A stretch of DNA of 64,000 nucleotides from Labrys miyagiensis (GTDB lineage Bacteria; Pseudomonadota; Alphaproteobacteria; Rhizobiales; Labraceae): contig NZ_BSPC01000057.1 of the NCBI RefSeq assembly GCF_030160835.1, positions 24,140 through 88,139 of the forward strand, in the 5' to 3' direction. Every line of letters begins with the position of its first letter. The stretch's first letter is position 1. The notes beneath the pieces are model-generated. The model searched no databases, was not told where the DNA came from, and saw nothing but the letters and a program-made list of their open reading frames with translations. This document shows positions 32,737 through 41,255 of this stretch, piece after piece. The translations under genes were made by a program, and so were the position numbers.

Positions 32737-33143
32737 TTGAATATTGCTTTTTTCTTGGCCGCGGACTCGCCTTCTGACCCTCTACCGGCCAATGCGCCGT
32801 GGTCGCCGGAGCAGTGTACAACAGATCGTACTGGGCAATCACCAATCCAAAATCACGACGTCTCGTCATTATGGAAATCATGTAAGTGGGTAATTCTTGA
32901 ATTTGGTTCGGACGATTCCGATGACCCGCTTAAAGCCATTGAGCAGATAGTGAAGGATGTTCATGAGAGCGACAGAGGCGCTATATCCTTTCACTATGCC
33001 AGGAACACGCTTGGGGGGACGATCAGCCTGCCGACATTTTAATCGACCTTCAGAACGTGCGAGACGTAATGGAAGGCGTCGACAACTTCTTTAGCGGTGT
33101 GGACGGCCAGCTAGACGCTAACAGCTCGGCGGTGGATTGGTGA
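32737..33143 (+). pseudogene. Possible frameshifted hypothetical gene
   Basis: The coherent reading WVILEFGSDDSDDPLKAIEQ, IVKDVHESDRGAISFHYARN, TLGGTISLP ends at a stop, but adding one base near 33034 gives DILIDLQNVRDVMEGVDNFF, SGVDGQLDANSSAVDW and a stop at 33143. The 5' end is uncertain (the first ~40 codons look less coding). Unknown family. A weak call. Confidence 0.33.
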
Positions 33144-33375
33144 AATAAAGGCTGGTAAAACTCGGTTACCGCGCGGAGGTAAGGTTGTTATTTTCAACAG
33201 CCCGGCGGCACAGAATTATATTTTCTGCTTGAAATCGGCCTATTCGCAGTCTTTTTGGTAGCGACGAGTAGTGACATACGTTTAGAACATAAGTAACGCT
33301 CGTATCGCAACTGATGCGAGTAAGTTAGTATGGTGGGGCCGTTCGAATACCATCTCGGGCCGTAGTGGAGGACCC

Positions 33376-33552
33376 ATGGCTACATTGCAGCAGAAAGTTG
33401 CAGAGAAGTTCCTTGCCAAATTGAAAGAAGGCAAGGACTTGGATGCTGAAAAGATTGAGCAACTTCGGAAGCTGCTCGCGGACAGCAGACAGGCAAAAGC
33501 GGATGATTTCATAAAGATTTTTACCGCACCTGCAGGCGGTGACGTTAAGTGA
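33376..33552 (+). CDS. Small helical protein, 58 aa, first gene of the SMC-like operon
   Basis: MATLQQKVAEKFLAKLKEGK, DLDAEKIEQLRKLLADSRQA, KADDFIKIFTAPAGGDVK. Highly charged, all-helical. ATG follows GGAG; the stop overlaps the GTG start of the ATPase (GTGA), so the two proteins are made together. It could be a partner subunit, comparable in position to the small accessory subunits of SMC-type defence operons; this is inference from gene order. Confidence 0.72.
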   Translation: MATLQQKVAEKFLAKLKEGKDLDAEKIEQLRKLLADSRQAKADDFIKIFTAPAGGDVK

Positions 33553-36002
33553 TCAAGCTTGAAAAAGCTCACATTGAGGAAGTGCGGGGCATCCGCAAGT
33601 TGGATATTGACTTCAAGAAGGAGACATTTGCGATCTCAGGTCCAAATGGCTCCGGCAAAAGCGGCGTCATCGACGCAATCGAGTTCGGCCTAACTGGCCA
33701 AATCGGTCGCCTGACCGGGCGTGGCACCAAAGGTCTGTCTGTTGCAGAACATGGCCCGCATGTAGACAAAACCAAGTTTCCTGATGCGGCATTCGTTGAG
33801 TTGAAAGTCTTCTTTCCTGCCCTCGGAAAGTCCGCCACCATCACGCGGAAGGTCTCCTCACCTAAAAAGCCAAAGATCGTGCCTGCCGATCCTGACGTGA
33901 AGGCCGTTCTGGATGAGATCGCCGACCATCCGGAAATCACCCTTTCACGTCGGGAAATCCTTCGCTTCATTTTAGTCGAACCAACCAAACGTTCAGAAGA
34001 GATTCAGACCATCCTCAAGGTAGAGGAGATCGGCGATACGAGGGGGGCGCTGAATACGGCTCAGAACAAACTCCAGTTAGCCCTTCGTACCGCCGCTTCG
34101 CAGGTGGATTCAAGCCGAGAAGTACTGCAGCGTCACCTTCAAATCGCCACTTTCCAGGCTACTGACCTTCTCGCGGCAGTCAATCAGCGGCGCGAAGCGC
34201 TTGGCCTGCCGACGATAGAAGTGCTCACCGCAGATACCAAACTTGATTCTGGTTTGGCAGAGTCTGGCAAAGCGCCAGAGTTCAACAAGCAATCAGCTCT
34301 ACGCGACTTGAAGGCGCTTTCCGATGCTAGCGGGACATTTCCCGATCTTGGCAAAACGGAAGCCACTCTTATCCTCTCGGGCATTTCGCGATTGGAAACA
34401 GAACCCGCCCTACTCGATGCCTTTCAAAGGCGCTCGCTTATTGAGAAAGGGCTCGATCTGGTCGATGGCCCCGAGTGCCCGCTTTGCGATCAACTGTGGG
34501 ATGACGAGCAACAACTTCGTGAACATCTCAAAACTAAGCTCGCAAAGTCCGAAGAAGCGGCAAGGCTCCAAGAGGGATTGTTGAGCGCAGGGGCGGAGCT
34601 TGGGCGGCATGCCGCACGATTGCTCGGCCTACTCGGGCAGACTCTTAAAATTGCCGAAAGCCAAGGCGGCAGCGACTTCGCAAAGCTCTTGGCCGACTGG
34701 GCGAAAGATTTGGGTGATTTAAGAGCACCGTTGATAAATCTGGACGGCCTGCTTGGTCTCAAGGACCGTCTGATCAATGGATGGCTGGAGGTGCCGAAAG
34801 AGCTTTCTAAGGGCCTGGCCGCTCTAACCGGCAAGGTCGACGCCATGCCAGATCAAACCGCAACTCTTGATGCCCAGACATTTCTTGCCACTGCACAGCT
34901 CCGCCTGGGTGACTATCGCGAAGCCATGCGCAAGAAGAAGACGGCAGAGGCCGCAAGTACTTCTGCGAAGACGGCATACGACGCTTATTGCCGTGCCATG
35001 GAGGAGGAGCTGAATTCGCTATATGACGATGTACAGGAAGACTTCAGCACGTTCTACCGGACGATCAACGAGGATGATGAAGTAAAATTCACGGCGAAGC
35101 TCACTCCGAGTGAAGGGCGCCTTGACCTCGACGTAAACTTTTACGAGCGCGGCCTATTTCCGCCGGGGGCATTCCATAGCGAGGGGCATCAGGACGGTAT
35201 GGGCGTCTGCCTGTATCTCGCCCTGATGAAGCGGCTCTTTGGGGATCGCTTCACCATCGCGCTCTTGGACGATGTTGTTATGTCCGTAGACTCCGGACAC
35301 CGATACCAGTTCTGTAAACTCCTGAAGACACATTTTCCCAACACGCAGTTCGTCATCACAACGCATGATCGCCTTTGGGCTGAGCAGATGAGGTCGGCTG
35401 GCCTTGTCTCTGCAAAGACGTCGCTGGCTTTCCACAGCTGGACAGTAGACACCGGTCCTCTGGTGGAATCCAACGTAGAAATCTGGGATGAAATCGAGGC
35501 AGCCCTCGCGAAAGGGAAAGTGGAGACGGCCGCAGCAGGACTGCGCCACCATCTTGAATATGCGTCACGCCATCTCGCCGACCATCTCGGCGCACGCCCC
35601 GTATTCCGGGCTGACGGGAACTATGAGCTTGGAGAGCTTCTACCCAGCGTTCTGTCTCGAATGAAGGATATTTATGGAAAAGCAGCGGAGTCCGCTCAAT
35701 CGTGGGGCAATATCGCGGCTAAAGAAGCAGCTGCAGATCGCAAGAAGATGCTCTCCAGCTCTAGCGGAGCGAGTAACGTCGAGCAATGGGCCGTCAACAA
35801 GGCGGTCCACTACAATGAGTGGGCCAATTTTGGAAAGAAGGACTTCGAACCCGTTGTGACTGCATTCAAGGAACTTCTGGATTGCTTTCGGTGTACAAGC
35901 TGCCAGTCTTGGCTTTATGTCACTCCCCGAGGACCGAACCAAGAGTCGCTGCGATGCTATTGCAGTGCATTCAATATGAATTTGAAAGTTAAGTCTAAGT
36001 AG
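33549..36002 (+). CDS. Rad50/SMC-like ATPase with zinc hook and C-terminal HEPN-like/zinc-finger region
   Basis: 817 residues from a GTG start. Walker A ISGPNGSGKSGVIDAIEFGL (29-48), a CPLCDQLW zinc-hook-like CxxC near 310 inside coiled coil, ABC signature-like SEGHQDGMGV near 544, Walker B ALLDDVVMSVDSG near 572 and H-loop VITTHDRLWAEQM near 604. After the ATPase head comes a ~170-residue tail: LRHHLEYASRHLADHL, then WAVNKAVHYNEWANF, then Cys pairs CFRCTSCQ and LRCYCS. The tail resembles HEPN-type helical domains closed by a zinc finger. The plan recalls RloC (Rad50-like plus HEPN nuclease) and Lamassu LmuB. Likely a DNA-structure-sensing defence ATPase; the effector assignment is unproven. 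Confidence 0.85.
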   Translation: MIKLEKAHIEEVRGIRKLDIDFKKETFAISGPNGSGKSGVIDAIEFGLTGQIGRLTGRGTKGLSVAEHGPHVDKTKFPDAAFVELKVFFPALGKSATITRKVSSPKKPKIVPADPDVKAVLDEIADHPEITLSRREILRFILVEPTKRSEEIQTILKVEEIGDTRGALNTAQNKLQLALRTAASQVDSSREVLQRHLQIATFQATDLLAAVNQRREALGLPTIEVLTADTKLDSGLAESGKAPEFNKQSALRDLKALSDASGTFPDLGKTEATLILSGISRLETEPALLDAFQRRSLIEKGLDLVDGPECPLCDQLWDDEQQLREHLKTKLAKSEEAARLQEGLLSAGAELGRHAARLLGLLGQTLKIAESQGGSDFAKLLADWAKDLGDLRAPLINLDGLLGLKDRLINGWLEVPKELSKGLAALTGKVDAMPDQTATLDAQTFLATAQLRLGDYREAMRKKKTAEAASTSAKTAYDAYCRAMEEELNSLYDDVQEDFSTFYRTINEDDEVKFTAKLTPSEGRLDLDVNFYERGLFPPGAFHSEGHQDGMGVCLYLALMKRLFGDRFTIALLDDVVMSVDSGHRYQFCKLLKTHFPNTQFVITTHDRLWAEQMRSAGLVSAKTSLAFHSWTVDTGPLVESNVEIWDEIEAALAKGKVETAAAGLRHHLEYASRHLADHLGARPVFRADGNYELGELLPSVLSRMKDIYGKAAESAQSWGNIAAKEAAADRKKMLSSSSGASNVEQWAVNKAVHYNEWANFGKKDFEPVVTAFKELLDCFRCTSCQSWLYVTPRGPNQESLRCYCSAFNMNLKVKSK

Positions 36003-36009
36003 GGCGGAC

Positions 36010-36034
36010 TGTGGCGCTGTGGCTAGTCTGTGGC
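36010..36034 (+). promoter_or_regulatory. Three TGTGGC repeats left of the att core (putative integrase arm sites)
   Basis: TGTGGC begins at 36010, 36018 and 36029. Two more copies, 11 bases apart, occur at 36250 and 36261, on the other side of the tRNA fragment. Direct repeats flanking an att core are typical arm-type binding sites of tyrosine integrases. Confidence 0.45.
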
Positions 36035-36072
36035 AGCATATATCTAACTATCTGATTCATAATGTTTTTTGT

Positions 36073-36120
36073 AAGCCTTCCAAGCTGGCCATGGGGGTTC
36101 GATTCCCCTCACCCGCTCCA
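36073..36120 (+). tRNA. 3' fragment of tRNA-Gly (TCC anticodon): att site
   Basis: From the anticodon loop (CCTTCCAAGC) onward this is a tRNA-Gly(UCC): T arm GGGGGTTCGATTCCCC, acceptor strand CACCCGC, discriminator T and CCA. The 5' half is not present; the bases before the anticodon no longer pair with the 3' side of the anticodon stem. So it is not a functional gene but the copied 3' end produced by integration, with crossover near the anticodon loop. The neighbouring tyrosine integrase is the obvious agent. Confidence 0.88.
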
Positions 36121-36249
36121 ATAATTAATTCAAAGACTTAGCCACTCACAATTTTCGTAACTCCGCCGAAAATCGCACTTCTCGCCACAAAACCTAGTCC
36201 GCCTGAACCCGCAGAAATCCGCCATTCTCTGCGCAATGCTTTTTGCGCC

Positions 36250-36266
36250 TGTGGCAAGCTTGTGGC
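36250..36266 (+). promoter_or_regulatory. Two TGTGGC repeats right of the att core (putative integrase arm sites)
   Basis: Direct copies of the hexamer at 36250 and 36261, between the tRNA fragment and the 3' end of the integrase gene. See the left arm sites. Confidence 0.42.
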
Positions 36267-36295
36267 GAATCCGATGGATAGTTCGGGGTGCCATT

Positions 36296-37471
36296 CTAGC
36301 CGAGCAAGTCGAAAGCGATTTCTTCAGCGGTCTGCTTATGGCGGTCCTCACGGTCTTTCATGAGATGGCCATAGGTATTGTAGGTGATTTTGATATCCGA
36401 GTGGCCCATGAAGGTTTGGATGTATTTTGCGTCCTTGCTCTTCTCGATGAGCTTGCTGGCCTGATAATGGCGCAGGCAGTAAGGCGTATATTTTGGCCTG
36501 AGGATCACCTTGTCAGCTGTCTTCTCCGGTATCGAGAGTCCCGCCTCTCTCAGCAAGGGTGCCCACGCGTTAATTGCAAAGTTAGAAAGCGATATGGGCT
36601 TCCCTGTATCGGTCGGAAAGACCAGATCATTCTCGCTCTTCGGACAATCGTCTCGCCATTCGAAAATCATGTCAGTGATCTGCCGGGAAATATGGAGAGT
36701 TCGCCGCCCGGCTTTCGATTTGACAGGCCCAATCAGTCCGGTTTTGTCGGCGCGCTGCTTCACGTAGATCACACCGTCCGCAACATTTGCCCAGGGCAAG
36801 CCCCGATATTCGGACGGCCGCATGCCGGAGAAGGCGGCTAGGTGAATCATCGGTTTGTACCGTGCCCAGCACTTTGCCATGAACGTGTTCATGGACCGCA
36901 GTGTCTCCGTCGCAGCCAGAATGTCTCTCACCTCCTGGTCTGAAGGAATTTCTACCTCCGCATCTTCCTCCTCGTACCGACCGCCGGTGCGAATAGTGAT
37001 GCCCGCGGCGGGGTCGTCCTTAAGAAGGCCCTGCAATTTCATTTCGATCAAAACCGAATGAAGCGAGGAGAGCGTGCGGCGGGCCAGGTCACGGGTTACA
37101 TTTTCTAAAAGCCAGGTGCGAAACTGAACGATGTCCGATTGCTCTAACTCGTGGACCTGCTTCGTCCAGTCGTAACCTTTCATGACTTTCGCGCGGCGTG
37201 TGTACTCTTTGAGCGTTTTAGGCTCGACTGTCTCGCGTCCGTCTCTCCCTATTTTTTCGCAAATGGCTAGCCAGCGATCAACGGCATCCTCGACATCGAG
37301 CTTCGTCCCGGATGGCGATTCTTTGATGGCGCCCAAATTTTCAGAGAAGGCCCGTGCTTCCTTCATCGTGCCAAAAGTCGCGTAAGCATAGCCCGACTTC
37401 ACTGCCTTGCTCGCATAACGGACTTGGTAAGTAGTTCCCTTAGCGCCTGTACGTTTCCTGATGTCAGACAA
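36296..37471 (-). CDS. int: Tyrosine recombinase / phage-type integrase
   Basis: 391 residues. An AP2-like arm-binding N-terminus (GTTYQVRYASKAVKSGYAYA), SAM-like core-binding domain (80-180) and a catalytic domain with Arg in FSGMRPSEYRGL, His-x-x-Arg as YCLRHYQASK, His in MGHSDI and the nucleophile Tyr in ITYNTYGHL. It integrates or excises an island at the adjacent tRNA-Gly site. It points toward the att fragment, the usual position of an integrase at one end of its island, meaning its own island extends to the right. Confidence 0.95.
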   Translation of the reverse strand: MSDIRKRTGAKGTTYQVRYASKAVKSGYAYATFGTMKEARAFSENLGAIKESPSGTKLDVEDAVDRWLAICEKIGRDGRETVEPKTLKEYTRRAKVMKGYDWTKQVHELEQSDIVQFRTWLLENVTRDLARRTLSSLHSVLIEMKLQGLLKDDPAAGITIRTGGRYEEEDAEVEIPSDQEVRDILAATETLRSMNTFMAKCWARYKPMIHLAAFSGMRPSEYRGLPWANVADGVIYVKQRADKTGLIGPVKSKAGRRTLHISRQITDMIFEWRDDCPKSENDLVFPTDTGKPISLSNFAINAWAPLLREAGLSIPEKTADKVILRPKYTPYCLRHYQASKLIEKSKDAKYIQTFMGHSDIKITYNTYGHLMKDREDRHKQTAEEIAFDLLG

Positions 37472-37527
37472 TCAATACTCAAATAAAACCGGTGTTTCTG
37501 AAAGAGGGTATAGAATCACACTACAGC

Positions 37528-37758
37528 TCATTCCTGCAAGTTATTCTCTGCATCTACCTGCAATTTCCTGTAGGCGGCAACGAGCGCCCCCCTTTCAATA
37601 CGAAGCTGACCGGTAATAGGATCGACGAAGAATGGCAATTTTCGCTTGCCGTGCGCGTCTTTATCAGCGGCGCGCTTCATTTGCCGCTCAGACAAATCAA
37701 CGCCCAATTGAGCCAGCTCGGTTCGTGCATCGGAAAGATTAATATAAATTGGTCCCAT
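37528..37758 (-). CDS. Small excisionase-like protein, 76 aa
   Basis: Start MGPIYINLSDARTELAQLGV after GGAGAG; continues DLSERQMKRAADKDAHGKRK and LPFFVDPITGQLRIERGALV. The helix-turn then basic-strand layout (choose-a-residue, KRKLPFFVD, then GQLRIERG) is reminiscent of small winged-helix excisionases that load with tyrosine integrases. It lies immediately upstream of the integrase and is probably co-transcribed. Excisionase role is inferred. Confidence 0.55.
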   Translation of the reverse strand: MGPIYINLSDARTELAQLGVDLSERQMKRAADKDAHGKRKLPFFVDPITGQLRIERGALVAAYRKLQVDAENNLQE

Positions 37759-37903
37759 GTATGCTCTCCATAGTTTCACGCAGTTAATATCTAAATCGTA
37801 GCAATCACAGGTTAATTTCATTTAACCGCAGCCATACCGCCGTATGGCTGCGTGACCAATTTGAGGCCAATACCTACGGGCGGCGGCCTGGCATTGTGCT
37901 ACC

Positions 37904-38101
37904 ATGAGCACGAAGCTGACCCATATCTCGGTTGCTGAAGAAGTCGTGACGCTTCGCGTCACGGACGACTTTCCGTGCGATATCCCTGTAACTCCGTCCG
38001 AACTGGACGCGGTTGAAGCCTTTCTGATGGGCGCTCTGAATGAGCTTTTGGCAGGTGACGACCATAAAATAAGCCCGCCCAAGGAAGCCGCCCGACTCTG
38101 A
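37904..38101 (+). CDS. Hypothetical protein, 65 aa
   Basis: MSTKLTHISVAEEVVTLRVT, DDFPCDIPVTPSELDAVEAF, LMGALNELLAG; a small acidic protein. It is 57 bases upstream of the large serine recombinase and in the same direction, so it may belong to its transcript. No family recognised. Confidence 0.5.
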   Translation: MSTKLTHISVAEEVVTLRVTDDFPCDIPVTPSELDAVEAFLMGALNELLAGDDHKISPPKEAARL

Positions 38102-38158
38102 AGCGCCGCAAAGCCTTGCTCTCTATGCTAGTTAGATAGCCCCACTGGGATTTCCGTT

Positions 38159-39874
38159 ATGTCCACGAACGCCAATGCCGCCGATCTCAATCGGATGCCA
38201 CAGCGTGCAGCGCTGTATCTTCGCGTCTCCACGGGACGGCAGGCGGAAGCCGATCTATCAATTCCCGACCAGCGGCGGCAGGTTCTTGCCTTCTGCGCTG
38301 CTCGCGGCTGGGAAGTCGTAATCGAGTTCGTCGAACCTGGCGCGAGCGGCATGGATGATCGCCGCCCTGAATTTCAGCGGCTGCTCGATATGGCGACGGC
38401 AGGCGGCGCGCCGTTCGAGGTAATTGTTGTCCATTCATTCAGTCGCTTTGCCCGCGACCATTTTGCGCTCGAATATCAGGTTCGCAAGCTCCGCAAGGCA
38501 GGCGTCCGGCTGGTCAGCATTACCCAGGATCTCGGCGACGATCCGATGAGCGTCATGGTCCGGCAGGTCTTGACGCTGTTTGACGAGTATCAGTCGAAGG
38601 AGAACGCGAAACACACCTTGCGGGCCATGCAGGAAAATGCGCGGCAGGGCTTCTGGAACGGCGCGAAGGCACCTTACGGATACGCGGTGGTCGACGCCGA
38701 ACAGCGCGGCTCGAAGACCAAGAAGCGCCTCGCCATTGATCCGGTCGAGGCCGAAGTCGTGCGCCTCATGTTCAAGCTCTTCCGTCAGGGAGACGGAACA
38801 TCGGGTCCGATGGGTGTGAAGGCCGTCACGAACTGGCTCAACATCCACGGCTACCGTACGCGCCTCGGCTCACGGTGGGCCATCGGTCCGCTCCACCAGA
38901 TTTTCACGCGTGCGACCTACAAGGGCGAACACCGTTTCAATCGCAAAACCGCAAAGACACAGGAGGCCAAGCCTGTAGAGGAACAGATCATTGTTCCGGT
39001 TGATTCGATTATTGATGCGGCAACCTTCGATGCCGTCCAGGCATTGCTCAAAGCCAAGAATCCGCGAGTCGTTCCGCCACGCGTTGTCACCGGTCCAATC
39101 CTTTTGACTGGCATCGCAACCTGCGCCGGTTGCGGTGGCGGCATGACGCTGCGCACCGGAAAGTCTGGTCGCTATCGCTATTATACGTGCGCGACGTGCG
39201 CACGGCAGGGCAAGTCGGCCTGCAAGGGCCGCTCGATCCCAATGGAGAAACTTGACCAGCTTGTTACCGATAGGCTGGCCGATAAGCTCCTTACGCCTGA
39301 GCGCGTCGGCAAATTGTTAGTCGGCGTGTTAGAGCGTCAATCTTTAAGAGATGAGGACTATGCAGTTTCCCTGACCGCATTGCGTGCGAAGCTCACAGAC
39401 GCCGAAAGCCGTCTCGGGCGGCTCTACGCCGCAATCGAGAGCGGCATCGTTGATCCAAACGACACAACGCTCAAGGAACGAGTTGCGGTGGTAAAATCCG
39501 AGCGCGATATCGCTCAGGTTTCCTTCGACCGTGCAGTCGCAGAGATGAAGCCTGAAACGAGAATCTCGGAGGAAAAGATCGCCGCCTTCATTGAGGTGAT
39601 GCGCAAAAACGTGCTGAGTGGCGACACACCTTTCCGGCGTGCCTACATCCGTTCCATGATCGACCAAGTGGAGGTGGATGACGCCGAAATCCGCATTCAC
39701 GGGCGGCAAACCGTTCTGGAGCGCCTTGTAATGGGCGGCGGCGCAGCTCCGGCAGGAGTGCCCAGTTTTGTTCGTAAGTGGCGTGCCCGAGAGGATTCGA
39801 ACCGTTATCGGATCGCTGTCAATCTGGCCTCTCCGCCCCACTTTGGCGATCCTGGACTGACTTGCCCTGAATAG
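38159..39874 (+). CDS. Large serine recombinase A
   Basis: 571 residues: resolvase domain with the Ser nucleophile in AALYLRVSTGRQ, then VIVVHSFSRFARDHFALEYQ, a Recombinase domain (KAPYGYAVVD, ATYKGEHRFNRKT), a zinc ribbon CAGCGGG...CATCARQGKSAC and a coiled-coil. These enzymes integrate and excise phage-like or conjugative islands. The last ~35 codons (FVRKWRAREDSNRYR onward) run antisense through a tRNA-Arg 3' fragment, so the annotated end is probably an att-generated tail, not the ancestral C-terminus. Confidence 0.93.
   Translation: MSTNANAADLNRMPQRAALYLRVSTGRQAEADLSIPDQRRQVLAFCAARGWEVVIEFVEPGASGMDDRRPEFQRLLDMATAGGAPFEVIVVHSFSRFARDHFALEYQVRKLRKAGVRLVSITQDLGDDPMSVMVRQVLTLFDEYQSKENAKHTLRAMQENARQGFWNGAKAPYGYAVVDAEQRGSKTKKRLAIDPVEAEVVRLMFKLFRQGDGTSGPMGVKAVTNWLNIHGYRTRLGSRWAIGPLHQIFTRATYKGEHRFNRKTAKTQEAKPVEEQIIVPVDSIIDAATFDAVQALLKAKNPRVVPPRVVTGPILLTGIATCAGCGGGMTLRTGKSGRYRYYTCATCARQGKSACKGRSIPMEKLDQLVTDRLADKLLTPERVGKLLVGVLERQSLRDEDYAVSLTALRAKLTDAESRLGRLYAAIESGIVDPNDTTLKERVAVVKSERDIAQVSFDRAVAEMKPETRISEEKIAAFIEVMRKNVLSGDTPFRRAYIRSMIDQVEVDDAEIRIHGRQTVLERLVMGGGAAPAGVPSFVRKWRAREDSNRYRIAVNLASPPHFGDPGLTCPE
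39779..39803 (-). tRNA. 25-nt tRNA-Arg 3'-end fragment inside the recombinase 3' end
   Basis: On the minus strand the bases read a T-loop (GGTTCGAATCC), acceptor CGGGCAC, G and CCA, the 3' end of a tRNA-Arg. No other part of the tRNA is present. It is probably the att core left by integration of the element that carries recombinase A or a neighbour. Confidence 0.65.
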
Positions 39875-40191
39875 TATTCGAGCGTGTGACCAGACGGATC
39901 AGCGACTGGCATCATGGGACTGGCACTAACCGCGCTAGTGCTCGGTGAGCTAGGCCTCTCGCGCTAGGGTGATCCTTAGTCCCACATTTTTGGGCTTGGG
40001 TTGCAGCTCTGTGCTGCAACCCTGCCCGTCGGCGAGACCGGGGTAGCAAGGGACAGGAGAAGTCTTTGGCACCGTGGAATAAATGGAGGGGACCCGCTTG
40101 CGGGGAGGAGGCCGTTTATGCCGCGAAAGGCCAAAGAGTTCTCTTGACCCGCGCGGGGGCGGAGCCCCAAGCAACCTGAGCAGCGAAAAAT
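39875..40191. other. Structured intergenic region with a 10-bp hairpin
   Basis: No gene. It contains the perfect stem GGGTTGCAGC / GCTGCAACCC at 39998-40022 (5-base loop) and GC-rich inverted segments near 40090-40170. The hairpin lacks a T tract, so it is not a standard terminator. It could be a processed RNA, a recombination site or a relic of a replication origin. Confidence 0.4.
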
Positions 40192-40434
40192 TCAGTCTGC
40201 GGAACGAAGCTCTTTGAAGCGAACACCGGCGCCACCGCCGTTGTCCGCAATGAACTCTATACCGACCGCTTCTAAAGCATGGCCAATAACCTCTAACGTG
40301 CTGTCATAGAGATTCTCACCTCTCTCCAAACGCGAGATCGTATTAGGAGATACCCTTGCGAGCGCGGCAAGATCCCGCACGCCCAACTGCAAAGCGGCTC
40401 GCGCCATTCGGCATTGTGCCGGAGTAATCCCCAT
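40192..40434 (-). CDS. XRE-family helix-turn-helix regulator
   Basis: 80 residues: TPAQCRMARAALQLGVRDLA, ALARVSPNTISRLERGENLY, then DSTLEVIGHALEAVGIEFIA. Nearly the whole protein is a Cro/C1-type helix-turn-helix with recognition helix SPNTISRLERG. Such single-domain regulators control mobile-element genes, often their own promoter; an inverted repeat just upstream (40447-40490) is a candidate operator. It is divergent from the gene at 40593. Confidence 0.92.
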   Translation of the reverse strand: MGITPAQCRMARAALQLGVRDLAALARVSPNTISRLERGENLYDSTLEVIGHALEAVGIEFIADNGGGAGVRFKELRSAD

Positions 40435-40446
40435 AAATCAGTAACC

Positions 40447-40490
40447 CTGTAACTATTCTCTTGCCTTTTCCGTATCCAAGATAGTAACAG
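40447..40490. promoter_or_regulatory. Candidate operator for the XRE regulator
   Basis: Imperfect inverted repeat CTGTAACTAT (40447-40456) / ATAGTAACAG (40481-40490), nine of ten bases matching, 24 bases apart, just upstream of the regulator and between it and the divergent gene. Binding is inferred from position and symmetry. Confidence 0.42.
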
Positions 40491-40592
40491 TGTCACCATC
40501 TGCGGTGCCGGAACCACACTTCGGCGGCTGAACTGAGTGTTGGCGCACTCAGCCCAGCCTCACCACCACCCAAGCTGTAGGGAGCTCGGATC

Positions 40593-41255
40593 ATGGCTGA
40601 TTCTGAGACTAGCACGAGTCTGCCCATCGTCTCGCGCAGACGATTGATTTCAACGGGATTGGCTGCGTCGACGGCGCCGTTTCTGCCTTATATTGCCAAC
40701 GGCAGCAAGGGAACCGACCCCGCCGTCGATGCCTGGCGCGCCTGGGATGCGGCCTCTCGCGCGAGCCTGGCGCTCTGCCGCAAGCAGCAGCGCCTGGAGA
40801 CGAGGCTGCAGCGAATGGTGGGCCCGCCTCAAATCGTCCATATCCCAGCCGACGGGAGCAAGCCGATACGCATCACCTGCGTGCGCGACGTAGAGCGATT
40901 GGACCGCAACGATCCGACCACGGCCACCCTCCGAATCCAGGCGCTTTCGCAGCTCGAGCAACACCGCCTGCGTTGGGAGGATGCCGACCGCCGGATCGGC
41001 TATTCCGCCGCGCTCGCCGAAGAAGCCGCGGCCTTTGACTACGAACAACAGCTGGCCGAGGCATTGTGGAGCATGGCACCGTCCTCGTTATCTGGTGTCA
41101 CCGCCAAGCTCGACGCCGTGCTGCGGTCGGGCGAACCCTCGGAGGACTCCGACGAGTTCCCCTGGCCGCAACTGAGGCTGATACTCGCCGACCTCCGCCG
41201 CCTCACGCAGGACGATCATGAACGATTCTCCGAAGGGGCAATCGAACGGGCCTAG
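40593..41255 (+). CDS. Hypothetical protein with Tat-like N-terminus, 220 aa
   Basis: Begins MADSETSTSLPIVSRRRLIS and TGLAASTAPFLPYIANG, close to a twin-arginine signal (SRRRLIS followed by a moderately hydrophobic stretch). The remaining ~180 residues are helical and charged (RKQQRLETRLQRM, QALSQLEQHRLRWEDADRRI), with no recognisable domain. Similar proteins accompany recombinase clusters in Alphaproteobacteria in my recollection, but the role is unknown. The start follows GTAGGGAGCTCGG. Confidence 0.6.
   Translation: MADSETSTSLPIVSRRRLISTGLAASTAPFLPYIANGSKGTDPAVDAWRAWDAASRASLALCRKQQRLETRLQRMVGPPQIVHIPADGSKPIRITCVRDVERLDRNDPTTATLRIQALSQLEQHRLRWEDADRRIGYSAALAEEAAAFDYEQQLAEALWSMAPSSLSGVTAKLDAVLRSGEPSEDSDEFPWPQLRLILADLRRLTQDDHERFSEGAIERA

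Noticed and set aside
36073-36120. Functional tRNA-Gly gene
   Set aside because: No D arm or 5' acceptor strand, and the anticodon stem is not complete; it is an att fragment.
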